From Bradyrhizobium sp. 199 (GTDB taxonomy: Bacteria; Pseudomonadota; Alphaproteobacteria; Rhizobiales; Xanthobacteraceae), in NCBI RefSeq assembly GCF_023073355.1, contig NZ_JADPJI010000005.1, forward strand, positions 1 to 64,000: a DNA stretch of 64,000 nt, in the 5' to 3' direction. The notes below the pieces were generated by a model, which was given only the letters and a program-made list of their open reading frames with translations, did not search any database and was not told the DNA's origin. Shown in pieces: positions 19,042-28,893 of the stretch. Made by a program: the position numbers and the translations under genes. Positions within the stretch are counted from its first letter, which is position 1. Every line of letters begins with the position of its first letter.

Positions 19042-20769
19042 ATGACCAGGAAGCAATGGTTACTGTCCGGCTTCGTCGCCTTTACCTGCCTCGCTTCGAC
19101 CGCCGCCGTATCGGGCCCGATCGAGAATTACGCGCCGGTCACCGCACAGCGGCTGGAGAATCCGGAACCAAGCAACTGGATGCTTTATCGGCGCACCTAT
19201 GACGGGCACGGCTATAGCCCGCTCGAGCAGATCAACACCTCCAACGTGAAGAACCTCACGCCGGTCTGGACCTTTGCCACCGGCGTCGTCGAAGGCCACG
19301 AGGCGCCGCCGATCGTCAACAACGGCGTGATGTTCGTCGCGACCCCGATGGGGCAGGTGATCGCTCTGAATGCGAAGACCGGCGACGAATACTGGCGCTA
19401 CAAGCGGCAGCTTCCCGACGATCTGTTCCAGCTGCATCCGACCAGCCGCGGCGTCGGCCTCTGGGAGGACAAGCTCTACCTCGCCACCACGGACGACCAC
19501 GTCGTCGCGCTCGACGCGAAGACCGGCAAGGTGGTGTGGGACACCAAGGTGCAGGACTACAAGAAGGGCCAGTACATGACCCTGATGCCGCTGATCATCG
19601 ACGGCAAGGTCATTGTCGGCGGCTCCGGGGGCGAGTTCGGGGTGCGCGGCTATATTGCCGCCTATGATGCCAAGGATGGCAAGGAGCTGTGGCGAACCTT
19701 CACCATTCCCGGCGAAGGCGAGCCGGGGCATGACACCTGGCAGGGCGACGACTGGAAGAACGGCGGCGGCTCGGCCTGGATGACCGGCAATTACGACAAG
19801 GAGACCAAGACGATCTATTGGGGCGTCGGCAACGCAGCGCCATGGCCCGGCGAGACCCATCCCGGCGACAATCTCTACACCTCCTCTGTGCTCGCGCTCG
19901 ATCCCAACACCGGCAAGATCAAGACCTATCACCAGTATCACCAGAACGATTCCTGGGACTGGGACGAGGTCGACGCGCCGATGCTGATCGACCTGCAACG
20001 CGACGGCCGCAACATCAAGAGCCTGGTCCATCCTGGGCGCGACGCGATCTTCTGGATACTCGAACGCACGCCGACGAAGATCAACTATGTCGCCGGCTGG
20101 CCGTTCGTTTTCACCGACGTCTGGAAGGGTATCGAACCCGAGAGCGGCAAGCCGATCGTCGACCCCGCGCACAAGCCGGTGATCGGCAAGCGCGTCGAGT
20201 TCTGTCCGTCGCTATGGGGCGGCAAGGACTGGCCGTCGGCGGCCTACAGCCAGAAGACCGGCCTCGTCTACGTGCCCGCCAACGAGAATTTCTGCGGCGG
20301 GTTCACCGGCGAGAAGGTCGCGCTGAAGCCAGGCGAGCTCTGGCTCGGCACCAAGCCGGAGGACATCGGGCTGACGACGAAGCCGGGCGCGGACCATTTC
20401 GGCGAGCTGCAGGCTTGGGATCCAGCTACGGGGAAGAAGGTCTGGCAGCATAATTTCCCGAAGTCGCAGCTGTTCGGTTCGGTGACGGCGACCGCGGGCG
20501 ATCTCATCTTCGTCGGCGGCACCAATGACCGCAACTTCCGGGCGTTCAATGCCAAGACCGGCGAACTCCTATGGGAGCAGAAGACCAACTCCGGCATCAT
20601 GGGCATGCCGGTGTCCTATGAGATCGACGGCACGCAGTACATCGCGATCCAGTCGGGGTGGGGCGTGGACGCGCAGCGCATCCAGGATGCGCTGGTGACC
20701 AACAACATCGGCATCGAAGCCAACGTGCCGCAAGGCGGCGTCATCTGGGTGTTCGCACTGAAGAAGTAA
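19042..20769 (+). CDS. PQQ-dependent alcohol dehydrogenase lacking the vicinal disulfide
   Basis: 575-aa periplasmic quinoprotein with a signal peptide (about 24 residues) and an eight-bladed propeller with repeated A-D-x-x-T-G-K-x-x-W tryptophan-docking motifs. PQQ/metal residues: Glu198 (GGSGGEFG), Asn264 (GVGNAAPW), catalytic Asp306, and Asp308 (WDWDEVD). An Asp two residues after the catalytic Asp is the mark of lanthanide-dependent enzymes. The adjacent Cys-Cys pair found at this place in MxaF, XoxF and ExaF is replaced by LHPTS (132-135), so the PQQ-stacking disulfide is missing. Substrate unknown. It follows the Rieske gene and is closed by a strong terminator. Confidence 0.9.
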   Translation: MTRKQWLLSGFVAFTCLASTAAVSGPIENYAPVTAQRLENPEPSNWMLYRRTYDGHGYSPLEQINTSNVKNLTPVWTFATGVVEGHEAPPIVNNGVMFVATPMGQVIALNAKTGDEYWRYKRQLPDDLFQLHPTSRGVGLWEDKLYLATTDDHVVALDAKTGKVVWDTKVQDYKKGQYMTLMPLIIDGKVIVGGSGGEFGVRGYIAAYDAKDGKELWRTFTIPGEGEPGHDTWQGDDWKNGGGSAWMTGNYDKETKTIYWGVGNAAPWPGETHPGDNLYTSSVLALDPNTGKIKTYHQYHQNDSWDWDEVDAPMLIDLQRDGRNIKSLVHPGRDAIFWILERTPTKINYVAGWPFVFTDVWKGIEPESGKPIVDPAHKPVIGKRVEFCPSLWGGKDWPSAAYSQKTGLVYVPANENFCGGFTGEKVALKPGELWLGTKPEDIGLTTKPGADHFGELQAWDPATGKKVWQHNFPKSQLFGSVTATAGDLIFVGGTNDRNFRAFNAKTGELLWEQKTNSGIMGMPVSYEIDGTQYIAIQSGWGVDAQRIQDALVTNNIGIEANVPQGGVIWVFALKK

Positions 20770-20814
20770 CTCCGCGGGCGGATCGAAAGAAGCGGAGGCG
20801 CAGGGGGTGGCGAA

Positions 20815-20847
20815 TGCGGCGGACGGTAACGTCCGCCGCATCTTTTT
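20815..20847 (+). terminator. Intrinsic terminator after the PQQ alcohol dehydrogenase
   Basis: Perfect 10-bp stem tgcggcggac/gtccgccgca (20815-20824, 20831-20840), loop ggtaac, followed by tcttttt. This is the clearest rho-independent terminator in the window. Confidence 0.88.
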
Positions 20848-20884
20848 GTGGGGAAAGGGATTGCTCTCGCGGCCGCGTGCTCGT

Positions 20885-20968
20885 CGTCATGCCCGGTCCT
20901 GTCCCGTTTATCCATGTCTTCGTGCGGCGGCAAAGGACGTGGATGGCCAGGACAAGCCGGCCATGACG
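20885..20968. repeat. Dispersed palindromic repeat, copy 1
   Basis: Begins cgtcatgcccgg and ends ccggccatgacg, with an internal tatccatgtc...acgtggatggccaggacaag inverted core. Related copies lie at 37625-37751 and 59298-59417. All three are intergenic. Probably a non-coding repeat element of Bradyrhizobium type. Confidence 0.75.
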
Positions 20969-20986
20969 GCGTGAGGTCTGCAAAGC

Positions 20987-21244
20987 CTACTTTCCCTCGC
21001 GCTCGACCTTGTCCTTTTCCTTCTGGTTCATCTCACGAATCTTGGGATCCGGATTGTGCTGCCCGGTGGTCTGGGTGGTCGAGGCGGGCGGGGCGTTGGC
21101 GTTGGGAAGCGACGTCTGATCCGGCGTGCTGGGGCGCGTCGCGGTGGTCGGCGGCGCCGTATTGCCTTGGGCGAATGCGCCGGAGGTCGTCAAAAGAAAG
21201 GCGCCCGACAGCGAGACTGCGAGCGCCCTTGAGATGTTGGTCAT
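20987..21244 (-). CDS. Small exported Thr/Pro-rich protein, unknown function
   Basis: 85 aa. A signal peptide (cleavage near AFA/QG, about residue 25) is followed by a Thr/Pro/Ala/Asn-rich mature region and a charged tail ([18 protein letters not shown]). A GGAG-type ribosome-binding site precedes the ATG. The mature part is probably disordered. It lies beside the molybdenum hydroxylase genes on the same strand but 55 bp after them. Function unknown. Confidence 0.68.
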   Translation of the reverse strand: MTNISRALAVSLSGAFLLTTSGAFAQGNTAPPTTATRPSTPDQTSLPNANAPPASTTQTTGQHNPDPKIREMNQKEKDKVEREGK

Positions 21245-21299
21245 CGATCTGCTCCTGTCAGATCGATGGAAACGGCGTGAGGCCGCTTCTAGTTCCGAC

Positions 21300-23612
21300 T
21301 CACGCCTCCAATTGCTTGCCGATCGGCAGCGAGCGGATGCGTTTTCCCGTCGCGGCGAAGATCGCATTGATCAGCGCCGGCGCGAATGGCGGCACACCAG
21401 GCTCGCCGACGCCGCTGGGCGGCGTGTCGGGGCCGGGCGGCACGATGTAGACATTGGTCACCACAGGAGAGTCGTCCATCCTGACGACCTGGAAGTCGTC
21501 AAAATTCTTCTGCTGCACCTTGCCGTCCTTGAAGCTGATCTCGCCGTATTTGGCGAGGCTCAGCCCCATGATCGCGGCGCCCTCGATCTGCGAGGCAATG
21601 CGCTCGGGGTTGACGTAAGTGCCGCAGTCGATGGCGGTATCGACCCGCGGTACCGTGAGCTTGCCCTTGTCGTCGACGGCCACCTCGACGATGGTCGCGA
21701 TGTAGCTGACGAAGCTGCGGTGCACGGCAATGCCGAGACCGTGGCCCTTCGGGACCTGGCGACCCCACTCGCCCTTCTCGGCGACCAGCTCGACGACCTT
21801 GCGAAGGCGCGCAGTGTCGATCGGGTAGCTGTCCTGGGGCTCGCCATAGTTCCACAGATCCTTCACCTCGGGTTTGACGATCCGCGGGCTGCCGATCAGC
21901 GCGAGCAGCGTCTCCTTCTGGTCACGCCCCGTCGCCTGCGCGATCTCGCTCACCATCGACTGTACCGCGAAGGCGCGCGGGATGTTCGAGACCGAGCGGA
22001 ACCAGCCGATGCGGGTATGCGCGGCGGCCTCCGGATTCTCACACGAGATGTTTGCGATCTCAAACGGCATGTCGACGAGGCCCATGCCGATCTCGAACGG
22101 CGCCTGATGCACCGTGCCGGCGGCAAAGGTCGAGGCGATGCTGGGAGCTACGCTGCGGTGGCGCCAGGCAATCACCTTGCCGCTCTTGTCGAGGCCGGCC
22201 TCGATCCGCTCGGCCGAGACGGTGTGCAGGAAGCCGTTACGAATGTCGTCCTCCCGCGTCCACTGCACTTTCACCGGCGCGCCGAGCTCCTTCGACAGCA
22301 AGGCAGCCTCGAGCGCAAAGTCGCACTTCGATTTGCGGCCGAAACCCCCGCCGAGCAGCGTGACGTTGACGGTGACGTTGCCCTCGGGAATGCCGAGCGT
22401 CTTGGCGACGTCGTCGCGCGTGCCACCCGGGCTCTGCACCGGCGCCCAGATATCCGCCTTATCGCCCTTGACGTCGGCGACTGCCACCGGCGGCTCCATG
22501 CTGACATGAGCAAGATGCGGGATGTAATACTCGCCGACGATGACCTTGTCGGCGCCCTTCAGCGCAGCATCCGCATCGCCCTCCTTGCGCAGCACGAGGC
22601 CGGGCTTGCGTGAGGCCTCCTCGAGCTCCTTGCGGTAGGCGACCGAGTCGTACTTGCCGTTAGGCCCGTCGTCCCAGACCAGCTTCAATGCGTCGCGGCC
22701 CTTGATCGCCGCGCCGGTGTTGCGCGCGATCACCGCGACGCCGCCGAGCGGCTGGAACTTCGATGGCCACGGCCAGCCCTGAACCTTCATCACCTTCTCG
22801 ACGCCGGGGACCTTCAGTGCCGCCTCCGGATCGAACGAGACCAGCTTGCCGCCGGTCACCGGCGGACGTGCGATCACGGCATATTTCATGCCCGGCAGCC
22901 GCACGTCGGCGCCGTAGCGCGCCTTGCCGGTGGTGATGTCGTGGAGGTCGACGATGCCGACCTGGCCCTTGCCGAGATAGCGGAAGTCCTTGGGGTCCTT
23001 CAGCTTGAGGCCCTCGATGCTGGGCACCGATTCCTTGGCGGCGTCGGCTGCCAGCTCGCCGAAACCGAGCTTGCGGCCGCTGGCGCTGTGGACGACCTCG
23101 TGATTGACGGTCTTCACCTCGGTCGCCGGCACGCCCCAGCGCTTGGCCGCAGCCTGCTCCAGCATGGTGCGGGCGGAGGCACCGATTTGGCGCATCGGCA
23201 TCAGATAATGCCGTGTGCTGCGCGAGCCGTCGGTATCCTGGTTGCCGAACTTCACCTCGTCGCCATGGGCCTGCTGCACCTTGACCCTGGACCAGTCGGC
23301 TTCCATCTCCTCGGCCACGATCAGCGGCAGGCTGGTGCGCACGCCGGTGCCCATTTCCGAACGGTGCCCGACGATCGTGACAATGCCGTCCGGGGCGACC
23401 GAAACGAACACGCGCGGATCGACCACGACGCCATGCGGCATCTTGCCGGCACCGGTTTCGTAAGCGAGCGCCTGGCGCGACATCACGGGCGCGGCGAGCA
23501 CGAAGCCGCCGGTGATGCCAAGCCCCTTCAGGATGCTGCGGCGCGAGACCTTCTCGACCCTGACGTGCTTCTCGAAACCGCGAATCTTGCGGGGATTGTC
23601 GATGAAATTCAT
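21300..23612 (-). CDS. Molybdopterin-binding subunit of a Tat-exported xanthine-dehydrogenase-family hydroxylase (IorB-like)
   Basis: 770-aa catalytic subunit. A Tat motif ([14 protein letters not shown], about residues 24-37) shows export with its iron-sulfur partner. Molybdenum cytosine-dinucleotide enzyme motifs are present: [16 protein letters not shown] for cofactor binding and a C-terminal [18 protein letters not shown] holding the active-site Glu. The domain layout matches isoquinoline 1-oxidoreductase beta/aldehyde dehydrogenase large subunits rather than classical xanthine dehydrogenase. It starts 1 bp after the stop of the [2Fe-2S] gene. Likely an aldehyde or N-heterocycle oxidase of the periplasm; aldehydes from the quinoproteins nearby are an attractive but unproven substrate. 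Confidence 0.88.
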   Translation of the reverse strand: MNFIDNPRKIRGFEKHVRVEKVSRRSILKGLGITGGFVLAAPVMSRQALAYETGAGKMPHGVVVDPRVFVSVAPDGIVTIVGHRSEMGTGVRTSLPLIVAEEMEADWSRVKVQQAHGDEVKFGNQDTDGSRSTRHYLMPMRQIGASARTMLEQAAAKRWGVPATEVKTVNHEVVHSASGRKLGFGELAADAAKESVPSIEGLKLKDPKDFRYLGKGQVGIVDLHDITTGKARYGADVRLPGMKYAVIARPPVTGGKLVSFDPEAALKVPGVEKVMKVQGWPWPSKFQPLGGVAVIARNTGAAIKGRDALKLVWDDGPNGKYDSVAYRKELEEASRKPGLVLRKEGDADAALKGADKVIVGEYYIPHLAHVSMEPPVAVADVKGDKADIWAPVQSPGGTRDDVAKTLGIPEGNVTVNVTLLGGGFGRKSKCDFALEAALLSKELGAPVKVQWTREDDIRNGFLHTVSAERIEAGLDKSGKVIAWRHRSVAPSIASTFAAGTVHQAPFEIGMGLVDMPFEIANISCENPEAAAHTRIGWFRSVSNIPRAFAVQSMVSEIAQATGRDQKETLLALIGSPRIVKPEVKDLWNYGEPQDSYPIDTARLRKVVELVAEKGEWGRQVPKGHGLGIAVHRSFVSYIATIVEVAVDDKGKLTVPRVDTAIDCGTYVNPERIASQIEGAAIMGLSLAKYGEISFKDGKVQQKNFDDFQVVRMDDSPVVTNVYIVPPGPDTPPSGVGEPGVPPFAPALINAIFAATGKRIRSLPIGKQLEA

Positions 23613-23613
23613 G

Positions 23614-24066
23614 TCACACTCCCGTCGATGCGAGGTGGACCGCGTTCTCGATCCGTTGGTAACAGCCGCAGCGGCAGATGTTGCCGGACATCGCCTCGCG
23701 GATCTGGTCATGCGAGGGCTTTGGGTTGTCCATCAGAAGCGCGGCGGCCTGCATGATCTGGCCGGTCTGGCAGAAGCCGCATTGGGGCACGTTGACCTGG
23801 CGCCAGGCCTTTTGCACCGGATGATCGCCGTTCGGATGCAGCCCTTCGATCGTGGTAACTTCGCGTCCGGCGACGTCGTTCACGGACGTGATGCAGGCCC
23901 GTACCGCCTGCTTGTCGACAATGACGGTGCAGGCGCCGCACAGGGCCTGGCCGCAGCCATATTTGGTCCCGGTCAGCCCGGTCTCATCGCGCAGGAACCA
24001 GAGTAGCGGGAGATCCGGGTCGCCGTCCCAGCTCTGTTCCTGGCCGTTGATCTTCACCTTGATCAT
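23614..24066 (-). CDS. [2Fe-2S] subunit of the molybdenum hydroxylase (IorA-like)
   Basis: 150-aa electron-transfer subunit with the plant-type ferredoxin cluster motif GCGQALCGACTV and the second helical-bundle cluster motif CGFCQTGQIM...CRCGCYQRI, the standard pair of the xanthine-dehydrogenase family. It has no own signal peptide, as expected for a subunit carried out by its Tat-tagged partner. The ATG at 24066 is preferred because GAGGG lies 6 nt upstream; an ATG two codons earlier would sit on top of that site. Two-gene operon with the molybdenum subunit. Confidence 0.9.
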   Translation of the reverse strand: MIKVKINGQEQSWDGDPDLPLLWFLRDETGLTGTKYGCGQALCGACTVIVDKQAVRACITSVNDVAGREVTTIEGLHPNGDHPVQKAWRQVNVPQCGFCQTGQIMQAAALLMDNPKPSHDQIREAMSGNICRCGCYQRIENAVHLASTGV

Positions 24067-24711
24067 GATCATCCCTCGCTCTTCATAAGCATGCCAAATT
24101 TAGAACTCGCCGACGCCAGCCGGCCCAGAACCGGTCGCGCCGCGTCGTCATATTCCGGCCCTCGATTCCGCACGGGCAGATCCCGGCAGGAGGCAGGAAC
24201 GTGAATCTCGATGTCCGGATGTGTTCGATACCTCCCGTTTTTCTTCTTAATTGATTGTATTTCGCGCGGCATCTTGACGGCGCGATCGTAACAGAGATCG
24301 CGCCGGCCCGGCGTTCACAGCCGGGTGTTCTCACCGGGAAAAGATTGCATCGATGGTTTGTCAAAAGCAGGGCGAGTCATCGCGCCGCGTGGACTTCGCG
24401 TTCGCAAACGGGAATTGCGATGAAAAGGGCTTCGTCCGCCAGAAAGCCTGCGCGGACGAAGCAAGATGCCTCAGTCGAGGGAGGGAGAAACGCAGGGCCG
24501 GACTTCAAGACGGAAGTTGGCGGCGCTGCGCAGTCATTCAGAGACCAGGACTGAGGGAGCTAATTACCCTCGAATACGCGTAAGTTGGTAGAACTGGCGG
24601 CATCGCCGCGATCGTTCCGGGGCCGGCCCGTCCGGTTCGCTGGCACTGGTCGAGGCCAGCGAGCGGACGGGGTTCGGCGAACGTGAGGCGGCCTTGATCA
24701 GGCGGCCTTGA
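24067..24711. other. Mostly non-coding stretch upstream of the hydroxylase operon
   Basis: About 645 bp between the hydroxylase operon and gfa. It should hold the hydroxylase promoter. Only one small plus-strand frame (24420-24554, 44 codons) has any coding look, and it is listed separately with low confidence. No RNA gene or strong hairpin was recognised. Confidence 0.5.
24420..24554 (+). CDS. Possible small basic protein
   Basis: 44-codon frame starting ATG AAA AGG, with a Lys/Arg/Ala-rich N-terminal half (KRASSARKPARTKQ) and an acidic/polar tail ending SFRDQD. The ribosome-binding site is weak (GGGAATTG). No family recognised. Listed only because it is the best frame in an otherwise empty gap. 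Confidence 0.25.
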   Translation: MKRASSARKPARTKQDASVEGGRNAGPDFKTEVGGAAQSFRDQD

Positions 24712-24727
24712 TTAGGCGGCCTTGGCT
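24686..24727. repeat. Three tandem 14-bp units at the gfa 3' end
   Basis: aggcggccttgatc, aggcggccttgatt and aggcggccttggct run head-to-tail. The last unit encodes the Ala/Lys tail of Gfa and the middle one holds its stop codon. 14 is not a multiple of three, so expansion or loss would shift the gfa C-terminus. Confidence 0.8.
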
Positions 24728-25275
24728 TTGGCGACGTGGGTCGCGATTGCGTCCATCAACGCCGGTGACAGGCAATCATAGGGCTCGAGGCCGATTTCCT
24801 TCAGTCGTGAACGGATGCCTGTCATCTGCTCCGGCTTCACGCCCGCTTCGATCACCGAGGAGACGAAGGCGGCGAATTGCGGCGCCTGCGAGCCCTGCTC
24901 CTGGAACAGCTCGGGATGGATGAAGTCGAGACCGTAGAACGGGTGGCCCGTGTTCTCGATGCGGCCGTACATGTGCGTTCCGCAAGCCTTGCAGGCATGG
25001 CGCTGGATCACTGCGGAGGGGTCGACGACCTGGAGCTTGTCGCCGTTCTCGAGCACGGTGACGTTCTGGCGCGGCACAACGGCGACGACGGAGAACGTCG
25101 CGCCCTGCGGCTTCCAGCACTTGGTGCAGCCGCAGGCGTGGTTATGCGCGACGTCGCCCTTGATGCCGACCTTGACCTGGTGGTCCTTGCATTTGCAGGC
25201 CAGCGTGCCGCCGGCGAAGCTGCCGCTGCCCTGTTTGAGGCCGTTGTCAATGGTAGGGTGGAGTGCAACAGTCAT
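24712..25275 (-). CDS. gfa: S-(hydroxymethyl)glutathione synthase (glutathione-dependent formaldehyde-activating enzyme)
   Basis: 187-aa zinc protein that speeds condensation of formaldehyde with glutathione. The seven-cysteine pattern of Gfa is complete: Cys27, Cys29, Cys48, Cys50, Cys53, Cys95 and Cys98 ([24 protein letters not shown]), the same spacing as the Paracoccus enzyme. It lies 33 bp after the class III alcohol dehydrogenase gene, which uses its product, so the two form an operon. Cytoplasmic. Confidence 0.94.
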   Translation of the reverse strand: MTVALHPTIDNGLKQGSGSFAGGTLACKCKDHQVKVGIKGDVAHNHACGCTKCWKPQGATFSVVAVVPRQNVTVLENGDKLQVVDPSAVIQRHACKACGTHMYGRIENTGHPFYGLDFIHPELFQEQGSQAPQFAAFVSSVIEAGVKPEQMTGIRSRLKEIGLEPYDCLSPALMDAIATHVAKAKAA

Positions 25276-25308
25276 GGGTCGATCCTCCTTGGGGGTGACG
25301 CTTTCGAG

Positions 25309-26418
25309 CTAGAACACGACGACTGAACGGATGGATTTGCCCTCATGCATGAGGTCAAAGCCCTTGTTGATCTCCTCGAGCTTGAGCACGTGGGTGATCA
25401 TTGGATCGATCTGGATCTTTCCGTTCATGTACCAGTCGACGATCTTCGGCACGTCGGTGCGGCCGCGCGCGCCGCCGAAGGCCGTGCCGCGCCAGTTGCG
25501 TCCGGTGACGAGCTGGAACGGGCGGGTGGCGATCTCTTTGCCGGACTCGGCAACGCCGATGATGATCGAGGTGCCCCAGCCGCGATGGCAGGCTTCCAGC
25601 GCCTGGCGCATCACCGTGGTGTTGCCGGTGCAATCGAACGTGTAGTCGGCGCCGCCGTCGGTGAGGCCGACGAGATGCTGAACGATGTCGCCGGTGATCT
25701 TCTTGGGGTTGACGAATTCCGTCATGCCGAACCGGCGGCCCCAATCCTCCTTGGCATCGTTGATATCGACGCCGATGATCTTGTCGGCGCCGGCCATCTT
25801 GGCGCCCTGGATCACGTTGAGGCCGATGCCGCCGAGGCCGAACACGACCACGTTGGAGCCTGGCGTGACCTTCGCAGTGTTGACGACGGCGCCGACGCCG
25901 GTGGTAACGCCGCAGCCGATGTAGCAGCTCTTGTCGAACGGGGCGTCCTCGCGGATCTTGGCGACCGCGATCTCCGGCAGCACCGTGAAGTTCGAGAAGG
26001 TCGAGCAGCCCATGTAATGGTAGACCGGCTTGCCCTTGTAGGAGAAGCGGCTGGTGCCGTCGGGCATCACGCCCTTGCCTTGCGTCGCGCGGATCGCGGT
26101 GCAGAGATTGGTCTTCTGGCTGAGGCAGCTTTTGCACTGCCGGCATTCAGGCGTGTAGAGCGGGATGACGTGGTCACCCGGCTTCACCGAGGTCACGCCG
26201 GGACCGATCTCGCGGATGATGCCCGCACCCTCATGTCCCAGGATCGACGGGAAAATTCCCTCGCTGTCGAAGCCGTCGAGCGTATAGGCGTCGGTATGGC
26301 AGATGCCCGTCGCCTTGATCTCGACCAGGACTTCGCCGGCCTTCGGGCCTTCCAGATCGAGCTCGACGATCTCGAGCGGCTTCTTGGCCTCGAAAGCGAC
26401 GGCGGCACGTGTTTTCAT
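25309..26418 (-). CDS. frmA: S-(hydroxymethyl)glutathione dehydrogenase / class III alcohol dehydrogenase
   Basis: 369-aa NAD-dependent zinc dehydrogenase oxidising S-hydroxymethylglutathione to S-formylglutathione. Catalytic zinc site: [10 protein letters not shown] and [12 protein letters not shown]; structural zinc site: [15 protein letters not shown]; Rossmann motif [14 protein letters not shown]. It precedes gfa in the same direction and follows the xoxF-xoxG genes on the same strand, so the periplasmic methanol step and the cytoplasmic formaldehyde step are encoded side by side. Full family length. Confidence 0.95.
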   Translation of the reverse strand: MKTRAAVAFEAKKPLEIVELDLEGPKAGEVLVEIKATGICHTDAYTLDGFDSEGIFPSILGHEGAGIIREIGPGVTSVKPGDHVIPLYTPECRQCKSCLSQKTNLCTAIRATQGKGVMPDGTSRFSYKGKPVYHYMGCSTFSNFTVLPEIAVAKIREDAPFDKSCYIGCGVTTGVGAVVNTAKVTPGSNVVVFGLGGIGLNVIQGAKMAGADKIIGVDINDAKEDWGRRFGMTEFVNPKKITGDIVQHLVGLTDGGADYTFDCTGNTTVMRQALEACHRGWGTSIIIGVAESGKEIATRPFQLVTGRNWRGTAFGGARGRTDVPKIVDWYMNGKIQIDPMITHVLKLEEINKGFDLMHEGKSIRSVVVF

Positions 26419-26483
26419 CGTAAACTCCTCAGATTCTCATGGGGCGCCAAGAGGTCGTCTCGGCAATCCTACGCACCGTAGCT

Positions 26484-27008
26484 TCACTTCTTGCCCATGC
26501 AGGCGTCTTCCGCCTTGGTGTAGGCCTCTGGTTTTTCCTCCTTCTTGGAGGGACGCTGCCGGCCCCATGCTTCGGTGGAGCGGGCGCGAAGATAGACGTA
26601 CAGGTCGTCCATGTAGCAGGCCACGTTCGGATTATCGCCGAAGGCCGGCATGACGTTCTCCTGCGCGGTCGAGATGTTCTTACGACCCGAGGCGACCACG
26701 CCGAGGAAGTCGCCATAGCTCATGGACTTGACGGAATCCTTTAGCGCCGGCGCGTAGGTGGAGCCCATGCCGTCGGGGCCATGGCAGACGTGGCAGTCGG
26801 AGTGATAGCGGCGGTATCCGGAATAGGTGAACCAGTCCACGGTGCCGTCGGCCGAAATCTTGTAGGTCGGAATCCCGTCCTTATCGAGCCACTTTCCGTC
26901 GTCTTCCTTCTTCACGGAAGTCGGGTCGCCTGGAGCGTCGTCCGCGACTGCAATCCCTCCGGACGCAACCAAGACCGTCGCAGCAATGACAAAGCAGATT
27001 CTACGCAA
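26484..27008 (-). CDS. xoxG: Cytochrome c of the XoxF system (XoxG-like)
   Basis: 174-aa periplasmic c-type cytochrome. A signal peptide (cleavage near AVA/DD, about residue 22) precedes one haem site CHVCHG (Cys72, Cys75, His76), and a Met ligand is likely in NVMPAFGDN. The C-terminus is Lys/Glu-rich. It lies 79 bp after xoxF on the same strand, the usual place of the dedicated electron acceptor of the lanthanide methanol dehydrogenase. Assigned by position and domain; redox partnership is inferred. Confidence 0.85.
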   Translation of the reverse strand: MRRICFVIAATVLVASGGIAVADDAPGDPTSVKKEDDGKWLDKDGIPTYKISADGTVDWFTYSGYRRYHSDCHVCHGPDGMGSTYAPALKDSVKSMSYGDFLGVVASGRKNISTAQENVMPAFGDNPNVACYMDDLYVYLRARSTEAWGRQRPSKKEEKPEAYTKAEDACMGKK

Positions 27009-27087
27009 GAGATTTATCCTCGAAGGAGCCCGGGGAGACGAGCCGGCGCGTGGAGTTAATCCACGCGCCGGAGCGATGCTGATGGGC

Positions 27088-28893
27088 CTAGTTCGGCAGC
27101 GAGAACACGGTCAGCGTTCCGCCGAGTGCCGTGTAGTTGCTGAGCGCCGCGTAGCCACCGACTGCGCCGAGACCTGCAGTCGGATCGGTCAGACCCGCCG
27201 CCAGACCGATGCCGGCCCAGCCGCCGACGCCGGAGAGCACTGCGACATACTGCTTGCCGCCGTTCTCATAGGTCGTGACGTTGCCGATGATGCCGGAGGG
27301 AGTCTTGAACTTGTAGAGCTCCTTGCCGGTCTTGGCATCGACCGCCTTCAGGTAGCCTTCGAGCGTTCCGTAGAACACCACGTTGCCAGCGGTTGCAAGC
27401 GCACCTGACCAGACCGAGAACTGCTCCTTGTTCGACCAGACGATCTTGCCGGTCTTGCCATCCCAGGCGATGAAGTTACCCATGTGGGTCTCACCGGCCG
27501 GCGGATACATCGAGAGCGTCGCGCCCACATAGGGCTGGCCCGCAGTGTAGCTCACCTTGAACGGCTCGTAGTCCATGCAGACGTGGTTGGTCGGAACGTA
27601 GAACAGCTGCGTGTCCGGCGAGTAGGCCGCCGGCTGCTCGTCCTTGGTGCCGAGCGCGGCCGGGCAGATGCCCTTCACGTTGTGGTCTTCACCGGCCTTG
27701 TCGGTCGAAGCTGCGTCGAGCACCTTCGGGCGGCCGTAGGTCGGCGAGTTCTTGTCCATGTCGACGCCGGAGGTCCAGTTCACCTTCGGATCGTACTTTT
27801 CGGCCACCAGAAGCTCACCGGTGGCGCGATCGAGCGTGTAGCCGAGGCCGTTACGATCGAAATGCGTCAGCAGCTTGCGTGCCTGACCGTTGATCGATTG
27901 ATCCGAGAGGATCATCTCGTTGACGCCGTCATAGTCCCACTCGTCGTGGGGCGTCATCTGGTAGACCCACTTGGCCTGGCCGGTGTCCGGGTTCCGCGCC
28001 CAGATCGTCATCGACCATTTGTTGTCGCCGGGACGCTGCTTCGGATTCCAGGTCGAGGGATTGCCCGATCCGTAGTAGACGAGGTTCAACTCGGGATCGT
28101 AGGAGATCCAGCCCCAGGTGGCACCGCCGCCGATTTTCCACTGATCGCCTTGCCAGGTCTTCAGGCTCGAGTCCTTGCCGACCGGCTTGCCGAGTGCTGT
28201 GGTCTTCTCTGCATCGACCAGGATTTGGTCATCCGGCCCTTCCGAATATCCGCGCCATGCCAGCTTGCCGGTCTTGATGTCGTAAGCCGACATGTGGGCC
28301 TGGACGCCGAACTCGCCGCCCGAGATGCCGATCAGTACCTTGTCCTTGACGACGAGTGGCGCCGAGGTGCCGGTCTCGCCCTTGCCGGGATCGCCATTCT
28401 TCGCGGTCCATGCGACCTGGCCGGTCTTGGCATCGAGCGCGACGAGGGTTGTGTCGGCCTGATGCAGGAAGATCTTGCCGTCACCATAGGCGACGCCGCG
28501 ATTCACGGTGTCGCAGCACATCACGGGGATGACGTTCGGATCCTGCTTCGGCTCGTATTTCCAGACGATCTTGTTCTCGTTGGAAAGGTCAATGGCATAG
28601 ACCTTGTTCGGGAACGGCGTGTGGACGTACATCATGTTGCCGATGATCAGCGGGCCGCCTTCATGGCCGCGCAGCACGCCGGTCGAGAAGGTCCAGGCGA
28701 CCTGGAGCTTGCCTACGTTTTGTGCGTTGATCTGGTTCAGCTTGGAAAAGCGGGTATTGGCATAGTCACCCGCCGGCATCACCCAATCTTTTGGGTTCTG
28801 CGCCATCTTGCTCAGCTCATCATTGGCTGAGGCGCTGCCGACAGCGAGAGCTGCCGCGGAGCCAAGAAAGGTCGCCAGTAGCACCTTGCGCAT
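27088..28893 (-). CDS. xoxF: Lanthanide-dependent methanol dehydrogenase XoxF
   Basis: 601-aa periplasmic quinoprotein oxidising methanol (and probably formaldehyde) with PQQ. A signal peptide of about 24 residues is followed by the propeller with tryptophan-docking motifs. Residues seen: vicinal Cys126-Cys127 ([11 protein letters not shown]), Glu194 (ISGGEFGV), Asn278 (GSGNPSTW), catalytic Asp320 and lanthanide-specific Asp322 ([12 protein letters not shown]). The second ATG is chosen because GGAGGA lies 7 nt upstream of it; the first ATG is too close. Followed by xoxG, frmA and gfa on the same strand. The overall match is to the XoxF5 clade. A divergent AraC-type gene lies upstream. Confidence 0.96.
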   Translation of the reverse strand: MRKVLLATFLGSAAALAVGSASANDELSKMAQNPKDWVMPAGDYANTRFSKLNQINAQNVGKLQVAWTFSTGVLRGHEGGPLIIGNMMYVHTPFPNKVYAIDLSNENKIVWKYEPKQDPNVIPVMCCDTVNRGVAYGDGKIFLHQADTTLVALDAKTGQVAWTAKNGDPGKGETGTSAPLVVKDKVLIGISGGEFGVQAHMSAYDIKTGKLAWRGYSEGPDDQILVDAEKTTALGKPVGKDSSLKTWQGDQWKIGGGATWGWISYDPELNLVYYGSGNPSTWNPKQRPGDNKWSMTIWARNPDTGQAKWVYQMTPHDEWDYDGVNEMILSDQSINGQARKLLTHFDRNGLGYTLDRATGELLVAEKYDPKVNWTSGVDMDKNSPTYGRPKVLDAASTDKAGEDHNVKGICPAALGTKDEQPAAYSPDTQLFYVPTNHVCMDYEPFKVSYTAGQPYVGATLSMYPPAGETHMGNFIAWDGKTGKIVWSNKEQFSVWSGALATAGNVVFYGTLEGYLKAVDAKTGKELYKFKTPSGIIGNVTTYENGGKQYVAVLSGVGGWAGIGLAAGLTDPTAGLGAVGGYAALSNYTALGGTLTVFSLPN

